A program made the position numbers and the translations under genes. From the NCBI GenBank assembly GCA_032622095.1, contig CP136061.1, positions 5,590,734 to 5,654,733 on the forward strand: a stretch of DNA of 64,000 nt, given 5' to 3'. Every line of letters starts with the position of its first letter. Within the stretch, counting starts at the first letter, position 1. Below, one piece after another: positions 55,001-64,000 of the stretch. This DNA comes from Siphonodentalium dalli. Taxonomy: Eukaryota > Mollusca > Scaphopoda > Gadilida > Siphonodentaliidae. The notes beneath the pieces were generated by a model, which did not search any database, was not told where the DNA came from, and was given only the letters and a program-made list of their open reading frames with translations.

Positions 55001-58000
55001 TCCCTTATTATACTTCCATATTTTAATATGGAAGTATATTGTTATTCAATTTATTATTTTTCTCCTCTATTATTATTATTCTAAGCAATTTTTCAACTCT
55101 TATATCTCCGGAAGTACAAGAGATAGGGAGCTGAAATTTCGTATGCATATAGACCTATACTATTTCTAACTAATAAGAGTATATAGGATGTTGTCCACGA
55201 TTGGTTTACAGAGTTATCTCCCTTTTTGTGAAAAAATGGGGTTGCTGTATCTCGAAAAGTATGAGCAGCAGAGACTAAAAATTTGGACCATATGTAGAAC
55301 TCAGGATTCCCTATTGAATCCATACATTATAATTTATGTCCGCGCTTTTTCTACAGAGTTGTCGCCCATGATACGCAAAATTCGATTTATTTCATATCAT
55401 GTAACCGCCTATAACATGCACGGTATCCATATTTGAGAGATTTTATGTAGTTACCCGTTATCAACTTGCTACGAAAACAAGTTTTGAACAGGGACGGCCT
55501 TATATTTTTGGGTTTTGGGTGGGGGCAAAATTTTCGCAATTTTTTTTTTCGATGATTTCAACTATTTTTACTGTCGTGTATCTATAGGGTGTACTAATGA
55601 TCCTCCTGAAAGAATTTTGTAAATCGGTTGAGAAATGTCCAAGTTACAGACCATCGAAAATTGTATTCATACATCGATTGAGGAGAAAGTGCTTGTGGAC
55701 AAAACTCCTCCTAGACGACGCACGCGAACTGGATTTGGTCTATGTGAGCGTGTTATCCATAGAAAGAAGACGAAATGGTGCAATTTTGACGAAGATCCAA
55801 AAACATTGGTCCATATTAGGGAGGGGGCAAAAATTGTCATATTTTTTTGGTCTCCGATTTGAACCAAAATTGTTGTGAAGTATCTATAAGATGTACCGAG
55901 TGAAATTATGAGTGAATTTTGTGAATCGGTTGAAAAATGTAGAAATTGTGGCCCCTTCATTTTTTTCAAGTTTACAGAAGATGCACTATGAATTCAAATT
56001 CCTTCAACCAATCGTCAATTGTTTAGTGTCATTCGGTGGGGAATTTATAATACTTTTAAACGATTACCGACGTGCCTTATTATGTCGATGGAAGCCAGAT
56101 ATAATCGAAATGTATGTACTGAACAGCATTAATATAGGTCTATATAGAAGAATATCGCCACAATATCTTACTAGAACCCTACTAAATATTAAAGGGGCAT
56201 CAAATGCGAACACAATGACGCAAAAATTAGCTCGATATCTCGAAGATTGGCCGAGATATGGCGACTTTTCTACACGCATCACCTAATTCCGAGGCAAGGG
56301 TGGGGGTCACACCAGAACGTTCCAACTGAACACAGAAATGTCAATAAACCATACTATCGACATACCAATCAATTCCGTGCGAATCCCTTATTATACTTCC
56401 ATATTTTAATATGGAAGTATATTGTTATTCAATTTATTATTTTTCTCCTCTATTATTATTATTCTAAGCAATTTTTCAACTCTTATATCTCCGGAAGTAC
56501 AAGAGATAGGGAGCTGAAATTTCGTATGCATATAGACCTATACTATTTCTAACTAATAAGAGTATATAGGATGTTGTCCACGATTGGTTTACAGAGTTAT
56601 CTCCCTTTTTGTGAAAAAATGGGGTTGCTGTATCTCGAAAAGTATGAGCAGCAGAGACTAAAAATTTGGACCATATGTAGAACTCAGGATTCCCTATTGA
56701 ATCCATACATTATAATTTATGTCCGCGCTTTTTCTACAGAGTTGTCGCCCATGATACGCAAAATTCGATTTATTTCATATCATGTAACCGCCTATAACAT
56801 GCACGGTATCCATATTTGAGAGATTTTATGTAGTTACCCGTTATCAACTTGCTACGAAAACAAGTTTTGAACAGGGACGGCCTTATATTTTTGGGTTTTG
56901 GGTGGGGGCAAAATTTTCGCAATTTTTTTTTTCGATGATTTCAACTATTTTTACTGTCGTGTATCTATAGGGTGTACTAATGATCCTCCTGAAAGAATTT
57001 TGTAAATCGGTTGAGAAATGTCCAAGTTACAGACCATCGAAAATTGTATTCATACATCGATTGAGGAGAAAGTGCTTGTGGACAAAACTCCTCCTAGACG
57101 ACGCACGCGAACTGGATTTGGTCTATGTGAGCGTGTTATCCATAGAAAGAAGACGAAATGGTGCAATTTTGACGAAGATCCAAAAACATTGGTCCATATT
57201 AGGGAGGGGGCAAAAATTGTCATATTTTTTTGGTCTCCGATTTGAACCAAAATTGTTGTGAAGTATCTATAAGATGTACCGAGTGAAATTATGAGTGAAT
57301 TTTGTGAATCGGTTGAAAAATGTAGAAATTGTGGCCCCTTCATTTTTTTCAAGTTTACAGAAGATGCACTATGAATTCAAATTCCTTCAACCAATCGTCA
57401 ATTGTTTAGTGTCATTCGGTGGGGAATTTATAATACTTTTAAACGATTACCGACGTGCCTTATTATGTCGATGGAAGCCAGATATAATCGAAATGTATGT
57501 ACTGAACAGCATTAATATAGGTCTATATAGAAGAATATCGCCACAATATCTTACTAGAACCCTACTAAATATTAAAGGGGCATCAAATGCGAACACAATG
57601 ACGCAAAAATTAGCTCGATATCTCGAAGATTGGCCGAGATATGGCGACTTTTCTACACGCATCACCTAATTCCGAGGCAAGGGTGGGGGTCACACCAGAA
57701 CGTTCCAACTGAACACAGAAATGTCAATAAACCATACTATCGACATACCAATCAATTCCGTGCGAATCCCTTATTATACTTCCATATTTTAATATGGAAG
57801 TATATTGTTATTCAATTTATTATTTTTCTCCTCTATTATTATTATTCTAAGCAATTTTTCAACTCTTATATCTCCGGAAGTACAAGAGATAGGGAGCTGA
57901 AATTTCGTATGCATATAGACCTATACTATTTCTAACTAATAAGAGTATATAGGATGTTGTCCACGATTGGTTTACAGAGTTATCTCCCTTTTTGTGAAAA

Positions 58001-61000
58001 AATGGGGTTGCTGTATCTCGAAAAGTATGAGCAGCAGAGACTAAAAATTTGGACCATATGTAGAACTCAGGATTCCCTATTGAATCCATACATTATAATT
58101 TATGTCCGCGCTTTTTCTACAGAGTTGTCGCCCATGATACGCAAAATTCGATTTATTTCATATCATGTAACCGCCTATAACATGCACGGTATCCATATTT
58201 GAGAGATTTTATGTAGTTACCCGTTATCAACTTGCTACGAAAACAAGTTTTGAACAGGGACGGCCTTATATTTTTGGGTTTTGGGTGGGGGCAAAATTTT
58301 CGCAATTTTTTTTTTCGATGATTTCAACTATTTTTACTGTCGTGTATCTATAGGGTGTACTAATGATCCTCCTGAAAGAATTTTGTAAATCGGTTGAGAA
58401 ATGTCCAAGTTACAGACCATCGAAAATTGTATTCATACATCGATTGAGGAGAAAGTGCTTGTGGACAAAACTCCTCCTAGACGACGCACGCGAACTGGAT
58501 TTGGTCTATGTGAGCGTGTTATCCATAGAAAGAAGACGAAATGGTGCAATTTTGACGAAGATCCAAAAACATTGGTCCATATTAGGGAGGGGGCAAAAAT
58601 TGTCATATTTTTTTGGTCTCCGATTTGAACCAAAATTGTTGTGAAGTATCTATAAGATGTACCGAGTGAAATTATGAGTGAATTTTGTGAATCGGTTGAA
58701 AAATGTAGAAATTGTGGCCCCTTCATTTTTTTCAAGTTTACAGAAGATGCACTATGAATTCAAATTCCTTCAACCAATCGTCAATTGTTTAGTGTCATTC
58801 GGTGGGGAATTTATAATACTTTTAAACGATTACCGACGTGCCTTATTATGTCGATGGAAGCCAGATATAATCGAAATGTATGTACTGAACAGCATTAATA
58901 TAGGTCTATATAGAAGAATATCGCCACAATATCTTACTAGAACCCTACTAAATATTAAAGGGGCATCAAATGCGAACACAATGACGCAAAAATTAGCTCG
59001 ATATCTCGAAGATTGGCCGAGATATGGCGACTTTTCTACACGCATCACCTAATTCCGAGGCAAGGGTGGGGGTCACACCAGAACGTTCCAACTGAACACA
59101 GAAATGTCAATAAACCATACTATCGACATACCAATCAATTCCGTGCGAATCCCTTATTATACTTCCATATTTTAATATGGAAGTATATTGTTATTCAATT
59201 TATTATTTTTCTCCTCTATTATTATTATTCTAAGCAATTTTTCAACTCTTATATCTCCGGAAGTACAAGAGATAGGGAGCTGAAATTTCGTATGCATATA
59301 GACCTATACTATTTCTAACTAATAAGAGTATATAGGATGTTGTCCACGATTGGTTTACAGAGTTATCTCCCTTTTTGTGAAAAAATGGGGTTGCTGTATC
59401 TCGAAAAGTATGAGCAGCAGAGACTAAAAATTTGGACCATATGTAGAACTCAGGATTCCCTATTGAATCCATACATTATAATTTATGTCCGCGCTTTTTC
59501 TACAGAGTTGTCGCCCATGATACGCAAAATTCGATTTATTTCATATCATGTAACCGCCTATAACATGCACGGTATCCATATTTGAGAGATTTTATGTAGT
59601 TACCCGTTATCAACTTGCTACGAAAACAAGTTTTGAACAGGGACGGCCTTATATTTTTGGGTTTTGGGTGGGGGCAAAATTTTCGCAATTTTTTTTTTCG
59701 ATGATTTCAACTATTTTTACTGTCGTGTATCTATAGGGTGTACTAATGATCCTCCTGAAAGAATTTTGTAAATCGGTTGAGAAATGTCCAAGTTACAGAC
59801 CATCGAAAATTGTATTCATACATCGATTGAGGAGAAAGTGCTTGTGGACAAAACTCCTCCTAGACGACGCACGCGAACTGGATTTGGTCTATGTGAGCGT
59901 GTTATCCATAGAAAGAAGACGAAATGGTGCAATTTTGACGAAGATCCAAAAACATTGGTCCATATTAGGGAGGGGGCAAAAATTGTCATATTTTTTTGGT
60001 CTCCGATTTGAACCAAAATTGTTGTGAAGTATCTATAAGATGTACCGAGTGAAATTATGAGTGAATTTTGTGAATCGGTTGAAAAATGTAGAAATTGTGG
60101 CCCCTTCATTTTTTTCAAGTTTACAGAAGATGCACTATGAATTCAAATTCCTTCAACCAATCGTCAATTGTTTAGTGTCATTCGGTGGGGAATTTATAAT
60201 ACTTTTAAACGATTACCGACGTGCCTTATTATGTCGATGGAAGCCAGATATAATCGAAATGTATGTACTGAACAGCATTAATATAGGTCTATATAGAAGA
60301 ATATCGCCACAATATCTTACTAGAACCCTACTAAATATTAAAGGGGCATCAAATGCGAACACAATGACGCAAAAATTAGCTCGATATCTCGAAGATTGGC
60401 CGAGATATGGCGACTTTTCTACACGCATCACCTAATTCCGAGGCAAGGGTGGGGGTCACACCAGAACGTTCCAACTGAACACAGAAATGTCAATAAACCA
60501 TACTATCGACATACCAATCAATTCCGTGCGAATCCCTTATTATACTTCCATATTTTAATATGGAAGTATATTGTTATTCAATTTATTATTTTTCTCCTCT
60601 ATTATTATTATTCTAAGCAATTTTTCAACTCTTATATCTCCGGAAGTACAAGAGATAGGGAGCTGAAATTTCGTATGCATATAGACCTATACTATTTCTA
60701 ACTAATAAGAGTATATAGGATGTTGTCCACGATTGGTTTACAGAGTTATCTCCCTTTTTGTGAAAAAATGGGGTTGCTGTATCTCGAAAAGTATGAGCAG
60801 CAGAGACTAAAAATTTGGACCATATGTAGAACTCAGGATTCCCTATTGAATCCATACATTATAATTTATGTCCGCGCTTTTTCTACAGAGTTGTCGCCCA
60901 TGATACGCAAAATTCGATTTATTTCATATCATGTAACCGCCTATAACATGCACGGTATCCATATTTGAGAGATTTTATGTAGTTACCCGTTATCAACTTG

Positions 61001-63306
61001 CTACGAAAACAAGTTTTGAACAGGGACGGCCTTATATTTTTGGGTTTTGGGTGGGGGCAAAATTTTCGCAATTTTTTTTTTCGATGATTTCAACTATTTT
61101 TACTGTCGTGTATCTATAGGGTGTACTAATGATCCTCCTGAAAGAATTTTGTAAATCGGTTGAGAAATGTCCAAGTTACAGACCATCGAAAATTGTATTC
61201 ATACATCGATTGAGGAGAAAGTGCTTGTGGACAAAACTCCTCCTAGACGACGCACGCGAACTGGATTTGGTCTATGTGAGCGTGTTATCCATAGAAAGAA
61301 GACGAAATGGTGCAATTTTGACGAAGATCCAAAAACATTGGTCCATATTAGGGAGGGGGCAAAAATTGTCATATTTTTTTGGTCTCCGATTTGAACCAAA
61401 ATTGTTGTGAAGTATCTATAAGATGTACCGAGTGAAATTATGAGTGAATTTTGTGAATCGGTTGAAAAATGTAGAAATTGTGGCCCCTTCATTTTTTTCA
61501 AGTTTACAGAAGATGCACTATGAATTCAAATTCCTTCAACCAATCGTCAATTGTTTAGTGTCATTCGGTGGGGAATTTATAATACTTTTAAACGATTACC
61601 GACGTGCCTTATTATGTCGATGGAAGCCAGATATAATCGAAATGTATGTACTGAACAGCATTAATATAGGTCTATATAGAAGAATATCGCCACAATATCT
61701 TACTAGAACCCTACTAAATATTAAAGGGGCATCAAATGCGAACACAATGACGCAAAAATTAGCTCGATATCTCGAAGATTGGCCGAGATATGGCGACTTT
61801 TCTACACGCATCACCTAATTCCGAGGCAAGGGTGGGGGTCACACCAGAACGTTCCAACTGAACACAGAAATGTCAATAAACCATACTATCGACATACCAA
61901 TCAATTCCGTGCGAATCCCTTATTATACTTCCATATTTTAATATGGAAGTATATTGTTATTCAATTTATTATTTTTCTCCTCTATTATTATTATTCTAAG
62001 CAATTTTTCAACTCTTATATCTCCGGAAGTACAAGAGATAGGGAGCTGAAATTTCGTATGCATATAGACCTATACTATTTCTAACTAATAAGAGTATATA
62101 GGATGTTGTCCACGATTGGTTTACAGAGTTATCTCCCTTTTTGTGAAAAAATGGGGTTGCTGTATCTCGAAAAGTATGAGCAGCAGAGACTAAAAATTTG
62201 GACCATATGTAGAACTCAGGATTCCCTATTGAATCCATACATTATAATTTATGTCCGCGCTTTTTCTACAGAGTTGTCGCCCATGATACGCAAAATTCGA
62301 TTTATTTCATATCATGTAACCGCCTATAACATGCACGGTATCCATATTTGAGAGATTTTATGTAGTTACCCGTTATCAACTTGCTACGAAAACAAGTTTT
62401 GAACAGGGACGGCCTTATATTTTTGGGTTTTGGGTGGGGGCAAAATTTTCGCAATTTTTTTTTTCGATGATTTCAACTATTTTTACTGTCGTGTATCTAT
62501 AGGGTGTACTAATGATCCTCCTGAAAGAATTTTGTAAATCGGTTGAGAAATGTCCAAGTTACAGACCATCGAAAATTGTATTCATACATCGATTGAGGAG
62601 AAAGTGCTTGTGGACAAAACTCCTCCTAGACGACGCACGCGAACTGGATTTGGTCTATGTGAGCGTGTTATCCATAGAAAGAAGACGAAATGGTGCAATT
62701 TTGACGAAGATCCAAAAACATTGGTCCATATTAGGGAGGGGGCAAAAATTGTCATATTTTTTTGGTCTCCGATTTGAACCAAAATTGTTGTGAAGTATCT
62801 ATAAGATGTACCGAGTGAAATTATGAGTGAATTTTGTGAATCGGTTGAAAAATGTAGAAATTGTGGCCCCTTCATTTTTTTCAAGTTTACAGAAGATGCA
62901 CTATGAATTCAAATTCCTTCAACCAATCGTCAATTGTTTAGTGTCATTCGGTGGGGAATTTATAATACTTTTAAACGATTACCGACGTGCCTTATTATGT
63001 CGATGGAAGCCAGATATAATCGAAATGTATGTACTGAACAGCATTAATATAGGTCTATATAGAAGAATATCGCCACAATATCTTACTAGAACCCTACTAA
63101 ATATTAAAGGGGCATCAAATGCGAACACAATGACGCAAAAATTAGCTCGATATCTCGAAGATTGGCCGAGATATGGCGACTTTTCTACACGCATCACCTA
63201 ATTCCGAGGCAAGGGTGGGGGTCACACCAGAACGTTCCAACTGAACACAGAAATGTCAATAAACCATACTATCGACATACCAATCAATTCCGTGCGAATC
63301 CCTTAT
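37030..63306. repeat. B2-B20, nineteen identical units
   Basis: Nineteen consecutive 1383-bp copies of B1. I found no substitution or indel while reading them, but a single silent change could have been missed. Confidence 0.9.
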
Positions 63307-64000
63307 TATACTTCCATATTTTAATATGGAAGTATATTGTTATTCAATTTATTATTTTTCTCCTCTATTATTATTATTCTAAGCAATTTTTCAACTCTTA
63401 TATCTCCGGAAGTACAAGAGATAGGGAGCTGAAATTTCGTATGCATATAGACCTATACTATTTCTAACTAATAAGAGTATATAGGATGTTGTCCACGATT
63501 GGTTTACAGAGTTATCTCCCTTTTTGTGAAAAAATGGGGTTGCTGTATCTCGAAAAGTATGAGCAGCAGAGACTAAAAATTTGGACCATATGTAGAACTC
63601 AGGATTCCCTATTGAATCCATACATTATAATTTATGTCCGCGCTTTTTCTACAGAGTTGTCGCCCATGATACGCAAAATTCGATTTATTTCATATCATGT
63701 AACCGCCTATAACATGCACGGTATCCATATTTGAGAGATTTTATGTAGTTACCCGTTATCAACTTGCTACGAAAACAAGTTTTGAACAGGGACGGCCTTA
63801 TATTTTTGGGTTTTGGGTGGGGGCAAAATTTTCGCAATTTTTTTTTTCGATGATTTCAACTATTTTTACTGTCGTGTATCTATAGGGTGTACTAATGATC
63901 CTCCTGAAAGAATTTTGTAAATCGGTTGAGAAATGTCCAAGTTACAGACCATCGAAAATTGTATTCATACATCGATTGAGGAGAAAGTGCTTGTGGACAA
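63307..64000. repeat. B21, partial unit cut by the window end
   Basis: The first 694 bp of a B-type unit, identical to the preceding copies as far as it goes. Confidence 0.93.

Larger units (their letters stand above)
1..64000. repeat. Satellite DNA array, 1383-bp monomer, head to tail
   Basis: The same unit of about 1383 bp recurs in one orientation across the whole window, with no unique DNA between copies. Counting from a 30-bp palindrome, 45 complete units lie between 1033 and 63306, flanked by a diverged partial unit (1-1032) and a truncated last unit (63307-64000). Starts in subarray A are 1033, 2418, then every 1383 bp to 23163, then 24545, 25927, 27312, 28695, 30078, 31461, 32844 and 34227. 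Subarray B starts at 35647 and continues every 1383 bp to 63307. The unit is AT-rich and holds no gene I recognise. Arrays of this kind are known from centromeric, pericentromeric and subtelomeric heterochromatin of eukaryotes; which applies here cannot be told from sequence alone. Both array ends lie outside the window or at its very edge. Confidence 0.98.
35647..64000. repeat. Subarray B: 20 full units and one partial, apparently identical
   Basis: Starting at 35647 the array repeats every 1383 bp with no variation that I noticed. Relative to A it carries 13 fixed substitutions, listed here in the first copy: 35838, 35915, 35921, 36011, 36136, 36281, 36378, 36394, 36542, 36584, 36710, 36786 and 36953. 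Such uniformity over 28 kb means either very recent block amplification or an assembly that could not resolve copies. The subarray continues past the end of the window. Confidence 0.93.

Noticed and set aside
1-64000. A giant in-frame repeat protein, since 1383 is divisible by three
   Set aside because: Every frame is interrupted by stops within each unit; nothing stays open for even half a unit in the array.
1-64000. CRISPR array or other prokaryotic repeat system
   Set aside because: The repeat unit is kilobase-sized, there are no unique spacers, and no associated genes are present.
1-64000. Self-cleaving ribozyme (hammerhead) in the satellite
   Set aside because: I searched by eye for the CTGANGA core on both strands and did not find it with a matching GAAA partner.
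1-64000. tRNA, rRNA or 5S repeat unit
   Set aside because: No internal promoter boxes or recognisable rRNA segments were seen.
1-64000. CENP-B box as proof of centromere identity
   Set aside because: I found no sequence close to the known box. Absence does not exclude a centromere, but nothing supports it directly.

Overview
The window is one uninterrupted head-to-tail satellite DNA array. The repeating unit is 1383 bp and AT-rich, and it repeats from the first bases to the last with no unique sequence. I found no gene I can support, no RNA gene, no recognisable transposon protein and no CRISPR. Many 70-125 codon open frames recur with the 1383-bp period, but they overlap on both strands, match nothing I recognise, and fail a codon-position test (28 differences between two diverged copies fall 11:8:9 on codon positions 1, 2 and 3).

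The source is almost certainly a eukaryotic chromosome assembled from long reads: tens of kilobases of kilobase-scale satellite are typical of centromeric, pericentromeric, subtelomeric or other heterochromatic DNA. The motif GTTATCTCCCTT in each unit resembles a motif I recall as common in mollusc repeats. That is only a weak hint at a marine invertebrate.

I phase the unit at a 30-bp palindrome (arms TATACTTCCATATT / AATATGGAAGTATA, 2-bp centre), because homogenisation starts there. Layout: (1) 1-1032, a diverged unit 0 (about 9% different where aligned without gaps) with an extra, variant palindrome; (2) 1033-35646, subarray A, 25 nearly identical units with only nine private substitutions seen; (3) inside A, 23.6-27.8 kb, four consecutive units holding ten small indels and no substitutions, which looks like a consensus-quality problem; (4) 35530-35837, the A-to-B seam, marked by a 37-bp tandem duplication; (5) 35647-64000, subarray B, 20 full units and one partial with no difference noticed among them, separated from A by 13 fixed substitutions (0.94%). 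The window ends inside the array.

Within each unit there is older nested structure: two halves related by a 302-bp offset, two adjacent segments about 140 bp long that share a phrase, a conserved 8-9-8 inverted repeat, and three GGGWGGGGG islands on the + strand. The most notable points are the palindrome at the homogenisation boundary, the compensatory G:C/A:T difference between two palindrome copies in the edge region, the abrupt A/B seam, and the apparent perfection of subarray B. All counts come from reading by eye and may miss isolated silent changes.
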